NCBI GenBank assembly: GCA_021741465.1
Contig: JAIOXV010000016.1
Coordinates: 1-32,875, forward strand
Length of the DNA stretch: 32,875 nucleotides
Direction: 5' to 3'
Source of the DNA: Paracoccaceae bacterium
Lineage (GTDB): Bacteria > Pseudomonadota > Alphaproteobacteria > Rhodobacterales > Rhodobacteraceae
The translations under genes and the position numbers were made by a program. Below, piece by piece: positions 14,951-23,545 of the stretch. The stretch's first letter is position 1. Each line of letters starts with the position of its first letter. The notes under the pieces are model-generated. The model saw nothing but the letters and a program-made list of their open reading frames with translations. It was not told the DNA's origin and did not search any database.

Positions 14951-17718
14951 CCTTCGGGCCGCTTGCCTTTGCCGCACCGGGTCTGCTGTTGGCCCTGATG
15001 GCGCTGCCGGTCCTGTGGCTTTTGCTGCGGGCCATTCCGCCTGCGCCGATCCGCCGCCGCTTTCCTGCCGTGGCCTTGATGCTGGGCCTGAAGGATGAAG
15101 ATCGACAGGCCGACAAGACGCCGTGGTGGCTTTTGCTGTTGCGCGCCTTGGCTGTAGGCGCGGCAATCATCGGCTTTGCCGGCCCTATCTTGAACCCTGA
15201 CACGCGCGCAACAGGCACTGGCCCGCTTCTTATCTTGTTGGACGGCGGCTGGGCAGATGCCCGCGATTGGCCGCGCACCACCGCCCGCGCACAGGCGGCT
15301 TTGGAAGAGGCCGCGCGCGCAGGACGCCCTGCCGCCGTCGCAAAGCTGACCGACAGGCCTCAGCCCATTGTGTTTTCCAATCCTGCGGACTGGTCCGGGC
15401 GTCTGGCGGCACTGCAACCTGCACCCTTTGCGCCAGACTTGGCCGGCTGGGCAGAGGTGCTGCCTGATGAAACACCTTTTGAAACCCTGTGGCTTTCCGA
15501 CGGGCTAGACCACGCGGGCCGCGCCGATCTTGCCGCCGCCCTGACGAAAAAAGGCGGGCTTACGGCCGCCCTTTCGCCGCGCCCGGCCTTTGGCCTGCGC
15601 CCGGCCCAGCTTGACAACGGCAAGATCACCCTGACGGCTCTGCGCTTGGCTGCGCCCGAGGGGGCAGAACTGGACCTGACCGCCCATGGCCCAGACCCGG
15701 CCGGCATTGACCGCGAACTTGGTCGCGCCCGCATGGTCTTTGCCCCGGGCGCGGGCGAAGCTCAGGCTGTGCTGGATGTCCCGCCAGAACTGCGCAACCG
15801 CATCAACCGCTTTGCGCTTTTGGGCCAACGCACAGCAGGGGCGGTCACGCTTGGCGATAACACGTTGAAGCGACGCAAGATCGCCGTGATCGACAGCGGG
15901 GCAGACCGCGAAGGCCTGCAATTGCTGTCATCCACCCATTACTTGCGTCAGGCGCTGGTGCCTGTTGCCGAACTGGTTGATGGCAGCCTGACCGATATCC
16001 TGCCTGCAAAGCCCGATGTCATCATCCTGGCCGATGTGGCGCGGCTGACCCAGCCCGAACAGGATGGGCTGCTCGATTGGTTGGATGGCGGCGGCTTGCT
16101 GCTGCGGTTTGCCGGGCCACGATTGGCGGCCAGCGATGTGGCGCGGCTGGATGAAGATCCGCTTTTGCCCGTGCGGTTGCGCGAAGGCGGGCGGTCAGTT
16201 GGCGGCACGATGAGTTGGGGAGAGCCAAAATCCCTTGCCCCCTTTGCCGAAAACAGCCCCTTTCACGGGCTGATAATCCCTTCGGATGTGACGGTTTCCC
16301 AACAGGTTCTGGCCCAGCCCGATGCCGATCTGGCCGCGCGCACCATTGCCGCGCTGGCAGATGGCACCCCCCTTGTAACGCGCAAGACCGTTGGCGCGGG
16401 ACAGGTCGTTCTGGTTCACGTAACAGCCAATGCCGAATGGTCAAACCTGCCGCTTGCGGGGCTTTTCATGCAAATGCTGGAACGGCTTGCAGTTTCGGCC
16501 CGCGTGGGCGGCGGCACTGTGGGCGCGGTCGAGGGGCTGCTGTGGAGCCCTGATCGCATGTTGGACGGCTATGGCGAAATTTCGGATGCGGGCGAGATTG
16601 GCGGCGTGGCGGGGGATACACTGGCCCTTGCGCTGAAGGCCGGGCCGGCAATAGCAGCCCCGCCGGGGGTTTACCGGCATGAAGACCGGCTGATTGCCCT
16701 GAACACCCTGCCCCCAACCGCCAGATTGGTGGCCGCGGCATGGCCTGCGGGAACGGTGATTGAAGGGCTTGGCGCGGCGCGCGCGCAGGCTTTGGGGGGC
16801 TGGCTTTTGGCGGCAGCCTTGGCGCTTTTGGCGATGGACATCCTCGCCTCGGCCTTGGTTTCTGGGCGCATGCCCCGTCTGGCACGGGCGCTGGTTGTGC
16901 TTTTGGCCTGTGGGGTGATTGCGCCAGAGGTGCGGGCGCAATCAGCCGACCCGGCCGCAGACGCACGTGGCATCGAGGCGACGCGTGGCGTCGTTCTTGC
17001 GCATGTACTGACCGGCAACACCGAGGTGGACGACATCGCCGCCGCCGGATTGCGGGGGCTGGGCGACCAACTTTGGCTGCGCACCTCGGTTGAGCCTGAG
17101 CCGCCGATGGGTGTTGATCTGGAAAAGGACGAACTGGCCTTTTTCCCCTTTCTCTATTGGCCGGTCACGCCCGATCAGCCCGTCCCATCGTCGCGGGCCT
17201 ATGCCAAGCTGAACGGGTTCTTGCGCACGGGTGGAATGATCCTGTTCGATACCCGTGATGCCGATATCGCCAGTGCCGGCGGCACCACCGCGGAAGGCGA
17301 AATGTTGCAGCTGCTTGCCTCGGGCCTGGATGTGCCGCCTTTGGACATCCTGCCGCAAGACCATGTGCTGACCCGCAGCTTCTATCTTTTGCAAGACTTC
17401 CCTGGCCGGTACACCTCCCCCGATCTTTGGGTCGAAGCCCCACCACCGGACGCTGGCGAAGCCGAACAAGGCGTTCCGTTCCGCAATCTGAACGATGGCG
17501 TCACCCCGGTTATAATCGGCGCAAATGATTGGGCGGCGGCTTGGGCGATTGACGGATCGGGCGCACCGATCTTCCCAATCGGCCGCGGTCTGGCCGGCGA
17601 AGATCAGCGCGAAATGGCCTATCGCTTTGGCATTAATGTGGTCATGCATGTGCTGACGGGAAATTACAAATCCGATCAGGTTCATGTCCCGGCACTGCTG
17701 GAAAGGCTGGGCCAATGA
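14947..17718 (+). CDS. BatA-like / DUF4159 domain membrane protein
   Basis: A protein of 923 residues. The N-terminus has two helices (about 5-27, FAAPGLLLALMALPVLWLLL; and about 58-80, WWLLLLRALAVGAAIIGFAG), the arrangement of the BatA/aerotolerance N-terminal domain. The middle is periplasmic and lacks an obvious complete VWA domain. Helices near residues 617-662 precede a C-terminal DUF4159 domain from about residue 678 (GIEATRGVVLAHVLTGNTEV ... LFDTRDADI ... PPLDILPQDHVLTRSFYLL). The ATG at 14947 overlaps the DUF58 stop. The product is probably an inner-membrane partner of MoxR/DUF58. The operon resembles the aerotolerance (Bat) systems, but its role in this lineage is not established. 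Confidence 0.9.
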   Translation: MTFGPLAFAAPGLLLALMALPVLWLLLRAIPPAPIRRRFPAVALMLGLKDEDRQADKTPWWLLLLRALAVGAAIIGFAGPILNPDTRATGTGPLLILLDGGWADARDWPRTTARAQAALEEAARAGRPAAVAKLTDRPQPIVFSNPADWSGRLAALQPAPFAPDLAGWAEVLPDETPFETLWLSDGLDHAGRADLAAALTKKGGLTAALSPRPAFGLRPAQLDNGKITLTALRLAAPEGAELDLTAHGPDPAGIDRELGRARMVFAPGAGEAQAVLDVPPELRNRINRFALLGQRTAGAVTLGDNTLKRRKIAVIDSGADREGLQLLSSTHYLRQALVPVAELVDGSLTDILPAKPDVIILADVARLTQPEQDGLLDWLDGGGLLLRFAGPRLAASDVARLDEDPLLPVRLREGGRSVGGTMSWGEPKSLAPFAENSPFHGLIIPSDVTVSQQVLAQPDADLAARTIAALADGTPLVTRKTVGAGQVVLVHVTANAEWSNLPLAGLFMQMLERLAVSARVGGGTVGAVEGLLWSPDRMLDGYGEISDAGEIGGVAGDTLALALKAGPAIAAPPGVYRHEDRLIALNTLPPTARLVAAAWPAGTVIEGLGAARAQALGGWLLAAALALLAMDILASALVSGRMPRLARALVVLLACGVIAPEVRAQSADPAADARGIEATRGVVLAHVLTGNTEVDDIAAAGLRGLGDQLWLRTSVEPEPPMGVDLEKDELAFFPFLYWPVTPDQPVPSSRAYAKLNGFLRTGGMILFDTRDADIASAGGTTAEGEMLQLLASGLDVPPLDILPQDHVLTRSFYLLQDFPGRYTSPDLWVEAPPPDAGEAEQGVPFRNLNDGVTPVIIGANDWAAAWAIDGSGAPIFPIGRGLAGEDQREMAYRFGINVVMHVLTGNYKSDQVHVPALLERLGQ

Positions 17719-19784
17719 ACCGGACCATCGTGTTTGACCCTCTCATCCCGGTGCCGTTGCTTTGGGCGCTTTTGGCGCTTGGGGCGGTGATGCTGGGCTT
17801 TGCAATCTGGCGGGGGATGCGGGGCTGGCCCTTGCGCGGGCTTGCGATGGCTGTGCTTTTGACAGCATTGGTGAACCCGGCACTGCAGGAAGAAGACCGT
17901 AAACCGCTGTCGGACATCATTCTTGCCGTTGTCGATGACAGTTCCAGCCAGAAACTCGCCGATCGCGCAGCGCAGACCGAGACAGCGCTGGCCGCGCTAA
18001 GCCGTGCGGTCGCGGCGCTGGACAATACTGAACTGCGCATCACCCGCTTTGCCGATGGGGCCGAGGATGCCGGATCGCTGGCCATGACCGCGCTGGCCGA
18101 AGCGGTGGCCGCAGAGCCGCGCGCGCGCATTGCAGGCGCGGTTATCATCACCGATGGTCAGGTCCATGATGCCGGTCTTGCCCCCAGCCTGCCTGCGCCG
18201 GTGCACGTTCTTCTGACCGGGAAAAGGGCCGATTGGGACCGCAGGCTTGTCATCACCGACGCCCCGGCCTTTGCGATTATCGGCGAAGAGTTCATCTTGA
18301 AACTGCGCATCGAAGATCAGGGGGCGGCACCCGCCCTTGGCCGCGAGGCCGAAATTACGATCGCCGTGGATGCCGATGCCCCGGTCAGCTTTTCGGTGCC
18401 GATCAATACTGATCTGGAATTGCCGGTCACCCTGCCCCATGGCGGCCAGAACGTACTGCAGTTTTCCGTGGCGCCAGTGGCCGGTGAATTGACCGACCGC
18501 AACAATGCCGCCGTGGTGCAGATCAACGGCGTGCGTGACCGGTTGCGCGTGCTTTTGGTGTCGGGCGAGCCCCATGCAGGCGAAAGGGTCTGGCGCAATC
18601 TTCTGAAATCGGATGCGGCGGTTGATCTGGTGCACTTCACCATCCTGCGCCCCCCCGAAAAACAAGATGGCGTTTCTGTCGATGAACTTGCGCTGATTGC
18701 CTTTCCCACGCGCGAACTTTTTGTCGAAAAGATCGACGAGTTCGACCTTATCATCTTTGACCGCTACCGGATGCGGGGGATCCTGCCGCTGGAATATTTG
18801 GACAACGTGGTCAGCTATGTGCGCGGTGGCGGCACATTGCTGGTCGCGGCGGGACCCGAGTTTGGGGCGGTGGACAGTCTTTGGCGTTCCCCCTTGGCCG
18901 AAATCCTGCCGGTTGCCCCAACAGCGCAGGTGATCGAAGAACCTTTCCGCCCTGCCCTGACAGATCTGGGTCGCCGCCATCCCGTTACCGAAGGGCTGGA
19001 GGCCTTGGCGCCTCAGGGCGGTTGGGGCCGCTGGTTTCGCCTGGCAGAGGTAGAGCTTTTGCGCGGACAGGTCGCGATGTCCGGTCCCGGGGACCGCCCG
19101 CTTCTGGTGCTGGACAGGGTCGATAAAGGGCGCGTTGCCGTTCTCGCGTCAGATCAGGCCTGGCTTTGGGGGCGCGGTTTTGAAGGTGGTGGACCGCAGC
19201 TGGAGCTTCTCAAGCGGCTTGCCCACTGGATGCTGAAAGAGCCAGAGCTGGAGGAAGAGGCGCTGATGGCCAGCCTGACGGGCGATGTTTTGCACCTGAC
19301 ACGGCGCAGCATCAAACCCGAGCCGCCAGGTGCCTTGACCATCACCGCGCCTGACGGAACCCAGACGCAACTGACCCTGCCCCAGACCAGCCCCGGCCGG
19401 TTTGAAACGGATTGGAAGGCGCCAGAGCTTGGCCTTTATCGGCTGGCGCAGGATGACTTGACACGTGTGGTCGCCGTCGGCCCCGCAGCACCCAGAGAGT
19501 TTGTTGAAACGCTGGCCTCGGCCGATATCTTGCAGCCTGTGGTGGATACGGTTGAGGGGGGCATTCTGCCCCTTGAAGACGGCTTTCCAAGCCTTCGCCC
19601 TGTGCGCGAGAATCGCCCCGCCGCTGGCCGCGGCTGGCTTGGTTATATTCCCCGTGGGGCCTATGTGACCGAAGACCTGCGGGTGTCGCCCTTGGTGCCG
19701 GGGTGGCTTTTGCTGGCGCTGGCTGCCGGTCTTGCCGTGGCAGCATGGTTGGCCGAAGGCCCGGCGCGGGCAAAGCGGGTCTGA
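17715..19784 (+). CDS. Glutamine-amidotransferase-like membrane protein of the MoxR operon
   Basis: A protein of 689 residues. Two helices lie at about 12-35 (PLLWALLALGAVMLGFAIWR) and 38-58, and one near the C-terminus (PGWLLLALAAGLAVAAWLAE). The large middle is predicted periplasmic. RLRVLLVSGEPHAGERVWRN, DLIIFDRYRMRGILPLEYLD and YVRGGGTLLVAAGPE indicate a class-I GATase-like flavodoxin-type fold. I see no clear nucleophile Cys, so catalysis is doubtful. Its ATG overlaps the preceding stop (ATGA). It ends 15 nt before the convergent regulator gene, with no clear terminator between them. It is probably a structural or sensory component with the BatA/DUF4159 protein. Confidence 0.85.
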   Translation: MNRTIVFDPLIPVPLLWALLALGAVMLGFAIWRGMRGWPLRGLAMAVLLTALVNPALQEEDRKPLSDIILAVVDDSSSQKLADRAAQTETALAALSRAVAALDNTELRITRFADGAEDAGSLAMTALAEAVAAEPRARIAGAVIITDGQVHDAGLAPSLPAPVHVLLTGKRADWDRRLVITDAPAFAIIGEEFILKLRIEDQGAAPALGREAEITIAVDADAPVSFSVPINTDLELPVTLPHGGQNVLQFSVAPVAGELTDRNNAAVVQINGVRDRLRVLLVSGEPHAGERVWRNLLKSDAAVDLVHFTILRPPEKQDGVSVDELALIAFPTRELFVEKIDEFDLIIFDRYRMRGILPLEYLDNVVSYVRGGGTLLVAAGPEFGAVDSLWRSPLAEILPVAPTAQVIEEPFRPALTDLGRRHPVTEGLEALAPQGGWGRWFRLAEVELLRGQVAMSGPGDRPLLVLDRVDKGRVAVLASDQAWLWGRGFEGGGPQLELLKRLAHWMLKEPELEEEALMASLTGDVLHLTRRSIKPEPPGALTITAPDGTQTQLTLPQTSPGRFETDWKAPELGLYRLAQDDLTRVVAVGPAAPREFVETLASADILQPVVDTVEGGILPLEDGFPSLRPVRENRPAAGRGWLGYIPRGAYVTEDLRVSPLVPGWLLLALAAGLAVAAWLAEGPARAKRV

Positions 19785-19799
19785 CGCCGGGGCGCGGCG

Positions 19800-20801
19800 C
19801 TATTTTGCCGCCACCACCGGCGTGACGCGATGCAAGCCCGATGCAAGGCGTCTTTCATCCTTTGGGCTGACACCGAACAGCTCTTGATAATGCCGCGCCA
19901 TCGGGGCCGGGGCCTGATAGCCCACGGCAATCGCAATCTCGCGCAACGGGTCGTTAGAGTACAAAACACGTTGGCGCGCCTTGCTCAGGCGCAAATGGCG
20001 ATAATAGCGCAAAGGGCTTTGACCGGTTTCGCGTTTGAAAAGCCGTTCGAAATGGCGTCCCGACATGTCTACTGCGGCGGCAACATCGGGAATGCGAAGC
20101 GGGTCTTCGACATGGGTTTCGAACAAGCGGATCGCTTCGCGGATCGGGGGTGTCAGCCGGTCCGCCGTGGCCGAGGTGCGCGACACCGGGACTTTCTGGC
20201 TGGCATCCGCATCGCGCACGAAAGGATGCTGGAACCAACAGGCGACCTCGGTCATGCATTGCCGGCCAAGGCGTTCGTCAATCAACCGCAACATCAGGTC
20301 AAAGACCGCCCCTGCCCCCGATGCGGTAATGCGGCGCTTTTCCCGCAAGATCACCTGTTCCGAGGGCACGACATCTGGAAACTCGGCCTTGAAGGCGGCC
20401 TCATAGCACCAATGCACCGAACAGCCGCGCCCTTCCATCAAACCGGCGCGGGCCAAGGGAAAGATCCCCCCCGAAAAGGCGCCCAGGGTCATGCCCATGC
20501 GTTCCAGCCAGCGCAAGCGCGCCGGGCTATGGCGCGGGTCCACGAAACCAGCCGTTGGCGGGGAAATCAGATAAAGATGGTCAAGATCGGCAACTTCGGC
20601 CAGCACCTCGTCAGGTTCGAACCGCACTTCGGCCGATGATCGGACCGGCGCATGGGTTTCCCCCACCAGCCGCCAAGTGAACTCCTTGCGCCCCATGATC
20701 TCATTGGCCGCGCGCAGGGGTTCAATGGCAGATGTGAGGCATGCCATCGGAAAACCCGGGAACATCAAAAAGCCAAGACGAAGAGGACCGGCGGGTGCCA
20801 T
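19800..20801 (-). CDS. GlxA family AraC-type transcriptional regulator (GbdR-like)
   Basis: A protein of 333 residues. The N-terminal ~180 residues are a DJ-1/PfpI-like domain: LRLGFLMFPGFPMACLTSAI, then MTLGAFSGGIFPLARAGLME, where the DJ-1 Cys position is Ser/Gly, as usual for regulators. The C-terminal ~100 residues are an AraC double HTH: DPLRIPDVAAAVDMSGRHFE, RLFKRETGQSPLRYYRHLRL and the second helix pair REIAIAVGYQAPAPMARHYQ. This architecture includes GbdR, SouR and CdhR, which sense methylated amines such as glycine betaine derivatives, sarcosine and carnitine. It starts 12 nt after dmmC on the same strand and is probably co-transcribed. It is a candidate amine-responsive activator of this locus; the ligand is unknown. 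Confidence 0.88.
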   Translation of the reverse strand: MAPAGPLRLGFLMFPGFPMACLTSAIEPLRAANEIMGRKEFTWRLVGETHAPVRSSAEVRFEPDEVLAEVADLDHLYLISPPTAGFVDPRHSPARLRWLERMGMTLGAFSGGIFPLARAGLMEGRGCSVHWCYEAAFKAEFPDVVPSEQVILREKRRITASGAGAVFDLMLRLIDERLGRQCMTEVACWFQHPFVRDADASQKVPVSRTSATADRLTPPIREAIRLFETHVEDPLRIPDVAAAVDMSGRHFERLFKRETGQSPLRYYRHLRLSKARQRVLYSNDPLREIAIAVGYQAPAPMARHYQELFGVSPKDERRLASGLHRVTPVVAAK

Positions 20802-20813
20802 GAGGGTTCTGTA

Positions 20814-21881
20814 TCAGTCTTCCGGCCACCAGCCGGGCGAGGTCGGCGCGCCGTCATCATATTTTGACAGCCAAAGCGCCATGGCGTCGCGGTTGCGGAT
20901 GAAGCCCTTGTAGGTGGCCAAATCGGGGTGAATGTCCCGCACCACCCGATGCAGGCGACGGCCCCATTTTGGCACCTGAACCAGCTCTTCGAACTTGCCA
21001 AGATAGGCGCGAATGTCAAACAAGATCGCGTTTGAGCGTGGCAGGCGATAGAGCGTCTGCAATTCCACGCGCAGATGCATCATGTTGCCCATGTTTTCTT
21101 GGGTAAGCGCGGTACGCATGTGGCCCCATTCTGGATAGGTTTCGGGGGCCGTATCCAAAAGCGGATTGACCGTCATCGTCCAGTTATACCGTCGCACGGG
21201 CGAGCCGTGCTGAAGCTTCAGAAGAAACTTCAACGCCCGGTCAAAAATGCCCTTTTCATGGGCCAAAGGCACCGGGGCGTGCCATTCGTGAAAGTTCATC
21301 CCGATGTTGAAATCCAGCGACCAGTCAGCCTGCGTTGTGACCATGCCGGCATCCACCCAAAGCGTGCCTTCACGTTCGTCTTGCAGCGTGAAATCCCCTT
21401 GGGTCTGGCGAGTGATATATTCCATCGGGCCATAGGGAAGCGTGCTTTCGTCCAGAAAGGTAAACTTCTGGTCGATGCCAAGCGGGCGGTTGATCCAGTG
21501 CCAGCGGTTGCCGTCCTTGGTCAGCGAAAACCACTGCGGATATTCCCGGGCTTTGGTCTCCATGATGAGTTCCAAAAGATCCCAGCCCGCCAGCGTCATA
21601 TGTGGCAGGGACTGACAGCGCAGCGGATCGGCGGCCAAGACCCGCGCCCGGTCGCGCATTTCGCTGAGATAATGTTCGTCGACGTCAAAAGTCTTCTCGA
21701 AGACAGAGCCTTTGCGCCCCGGCACATGCGGTTCCATGTTGACCGAATACATGTAGTCATCGCGGTCGAAGGGAAAGGGAAAGCGGCGGATGTTCTGCGG
21801 CGAGTTGCGGTAGGTGAAATCGTCCACAAACGTCTCATCGCGGAAGAAGTCATCAAAGCCGTATTTGAAATCAAGGCTCAT
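20814..21881 (-). CDS. dmmC: Dimethylamine monooxygenase heme subunit DmmC (DUF3445 / heme-dependent oxidative N-demethylase)
   Basis: A protein of 355 residues of the DUF3445 family. Recognisable pieces are YMYSVNMEPHVPGRKGSVFE, WDLLELIMETKAREYPQWFS, MNFHEWHAPVP, RRYNWTMTVNPLLDTAPETY, HLRVELQTLYRLPRSNAILF and IRAYLGKFEELV. Members are heme proteins that oxidatively N-demethylate secondary amines. With DmmA and DmmB this would convert dimethylamine to methylamine plus formaldehyde using O2 and NAD(P)H. The ATG lies 9 nt after dmmB with GGAGA ahead. Gene letters follow the order D-A-B-C that I recall from Roseobacter work; lettering could differ between publications, but the family call is secure. 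Confidence 0.88.
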   Translation of the reverse strand: MSLDFKYGFDDFFRDETFVDDFTYRNSPQNIRRFPFPFDRDDYMYSVNMEPHVPGRKGSVFEKTFDVDEHYLSEMRDRARVLAADPLRCQSLPHMTLAGWDLLELIMETKAREYPQWFSLTKDGNRWHWINRPLGIDQKFTFLDESTLPYGPMEYITRQTQGDFTLQDEREGTLWVDAGMVTTQADWSLDFNIGMNFHEWHAPVPLAHEKGIFDRALKFLLKLQHGSPVRRYNWTMTVNPLLDTAPETYPEWGHMRTALTQENMGNMMHLRVELQTLYRLPRSNAILFDIRAYLGKFEELVQVPKWGRRLHRVVRDIHPDLATYKGFIRNRDAMALWLSKYDDGAPTSPGWWPED

Positions 21882-21890
21882 CGCTGTCTC

Positions 21891-22853
21891 CTAGCGTTCG
21901 ATCACCAGCGTCTTGCCGGTGAAGCGGCTGACGCAAGGCATGATTTTGGTGTTGCTGGCCATTTCGTCGGGGGAAAGCCAGTGGTCGCGGTGGTCAATCT
22001 GGCCATCGCATTTCACAACGTTGCATTCGCATTGCCCACAGGCCCCGCCACGGCAAAGGTAAGGCGCATCGACGCCAGCGGCTTCCATTGCCTCTAGCAG
22101 CGATTGGGTGGGGCCGACATGGATCGTCTTTTTCGATTGCGACAGTTCGACGGTAAAGGGCTCTCCCGTTCCCGGCGCGGTGAATTCCTCGAAATGCACG
22201 GCATGGGCGGGCCAGCCTGCGGCTTCGGCGGTTTTGCGCACCCAGCCGAGCATGCCCTTTGGCCCGCAGCAATAAAGATGGGTACCGATCGCCTGGCGCG
22301 CAAGGATATCGGCCAAAGGCATTTGCTGGCCCAGATCGTCAAAATACAGGTTCACCCGGTCGCCGTGCTGGGCTTTCAGGCTGTCGCCATAGGCCGCAAG
22401 TGCGGGGTTTCGTGCTGCATAGTGCAGCTCGAACTTGCCAGAGAATCGGGTCAGCTGGTGCATCATGGCAAGGAACGGCGTGATGCCGATACCGCCTGCC
22501 AAGAACAGATGCTTGCGCGCCCGATTGTCTAGCGGAAACAGGTTCATCGGATGGCTCAGCACCATCTCCATGCCCGGCTTCACATGTTCATGCATGTAAA
22601 GCGAGCCGCCTCGCCCCGCATCATCGCGCCGCACGGAAATTTCGTATCCCGAGCGATCTTCCGGGTCGGACATCAGTGAATAGGGATTGAGCCGGCGGGT
22701 GCCGTGATCGTCCATTTCCACAACCGTATGCGCACCACCGGAAAAGGCCGGCAATTCGGCCCCGTCGCGGGCGACAAAGCGGAACCGGGTGATAAGGTCA
22801 TTGACGCGGACCACCTCGGCCACGCGCACATTCAGCTTTGCGCCACCGCTCAT
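21891..22853 (-). CDS. dmmB: Dimethylamine monooxygenase reductase DmmB (phthalate dioxygenase reductase type)
   Basis: A protein of 320 residues with three modules. The FMN-binding barrel carries RRLNPYSLMS (about 53-62). The NAD(P) domain carries FLAGGIGITPFLAM (117-130) and YCCGPKGML (194-202). A C-terminal plant-type [2Fe-2S] ferredoxin has ligands C267, C272, C275 and C307 (LCRGGACGQCECN ... MPCVSR). This is the vanillate/phthalate oxygenase reductase layout. It passes electrons from NAD(P)H to a partner oxygenase, here most likely the DUF3445 heme protein. Its ATG overlaps the dmmA TGA (ATGA), indicating coupled expression. Confidence 0.93.
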   Translation of the reverse strand: MSGGAKLNVRVAEVVRVNDLITRFRFVARDGAELPAFSGGAHTVVEMDDHGTRRLNPYSLMSDPEDRSGYEISVRRDDAGRGGSLYMHEHVKPGMEMVLSHPMNLFPLDNRARKHLFLAGGIGITPFLAMMHQLTRFSGKFELHYAARNPALAAYGDSLKAQHGDRVNLYFDDLGQQMPLADILARQAIGTHLYCCGPKGMLGWVRKTAEAAGWPAHAVHFEEFTAPGTGEPFTVELSQSKKTIHVGPTQSLLEAMEAAGVDAPYLCRGGACGQCECNVVKCDGQIDHRDHWLSPDEMASNTKIMPCVSRFTGKTLVIER

Positions 22854-23461
22854 TTGAACCGCTCCACCGCTGGGGGGATCTGCCCCTTGTCTTCCGCATC
22901 AATGTTCACGCCCTGAAAGGCCGCAAGCCTGCGCGAATAATGGTCGCGCACGAACAGATGCAGCCCGCAATGGCTGCACTGGAAAGGGTCCATTCTGACG
23001 TTCTCGGTGATGCCTTTGCAATGCACGCATTGCACGCGGCGCACGGTAGAACCGCGGTGTTCTTTCTGGATATCGACATGCGGAAAGCCCAGCGCCATGA
23101 CATCCCGTTCGGCCTGCCCCATAAGCCCTTCGGTGCCGGTCAGATAAATCTGCGCGTCCATCGGGGTGTCTTGCAAGACGCGGGCAAGGCGAAACAGCAA
23201 GGTTGGGATAGAAGCGGCCTTTTGGGCCTGATTGGCCCCAAGTGCCGCGATCTTGTCCCATTGGTCAGTGCCATTTGGCCCGGCCGTATAAAGGATATGG
23301 GCGCGGGATTTCAGGCTGGGGTCGGCCTTGTCGAAAAGCTCGACCACGGCTTCGGCTCCCTCACCGTCGGCAACAAACAGATGAAACGCCCCCGGGCGCG
23401 GCGCAAGCTGCCCATACACCGGGCGACTTATGATCGAGGGTGGAAATTCAGTTTTTGTCAT
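22850..23461 (-). CDS. dmmA: Dimethylamine monooxygenase subunit DmmA-like protein with C-terminal four-cysteine motif
   Basis: A protein of 203 residues from the ATG at 23461; a TTG 9 nt upstream is a weaker alternative. The N-terminal ~130 residues form an alpha-beta domain resembling the NAD-binding half of ferredoxin reductases (ILYTAGPNG, AQIYLTGTEGLMGQAERDVM). The C-terminus carries VQCVHCKGI and FQCSHCGLHLF, giving C145, C148, C162 and C165. This is a rubredoxin- or zinc-ribbon-like knuckle pair. The family is known as a required subunit of the three-component dimethylamine monooxygenase. Whether the four Cys bind Zn or Fe cannot be told from sequence. It lies between dmmD and dmmB. 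Confidence 0.82.
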   Translation of the reverse strand: MTKTEFPPSIISRPVYGQLAPRPGAFHLFVADGEGAEAVVELFDKADPSLKSRAHILYTAGPNGTDQWDKIAALGANQAQKAASIPTLLFRLARVLQDTPMDAQIYLTGTEGLMGQAERDVMALGFPHVDIQKEHRGSTVRRVQCVHCKGITENVRMDPFQCSHCGLHLFVRDHYSRRLAAFQGVNIDAEDKGQIPPAVERFK

Positions 23462-23485
23462 CGTCTTCAAACCTGTCGTATGCCG

Positions 23486-23537
23486 GGAAACGTTTCCGGC
23501 AAGCCCCCTGTCCGCGCCGACGGGCCTTGCCGGAAAC
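23486..23537 (-). repeat. Nested inverted repeats between dmmD and dmmA
   Basis: A perfect 12-bp palindrome GGAAACGTTTCC (23486-23497) shares sequence with a perfect 12-bp hairpin. The hairpin arms are GTTTCCGGCAAG (23492-23503) and CTTGCCGGAAAC (23526-23537), with a 22-nt loop. The two structures are mutually exclusive. They fill most of the 84-nt gap between the dmmD stop and the dmmA ATG. No U-tract follows, so a simple intrinsic terminator is unlikely. Confidence 0.75.
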
Positions 23538-23545
23538 CAGATCGC

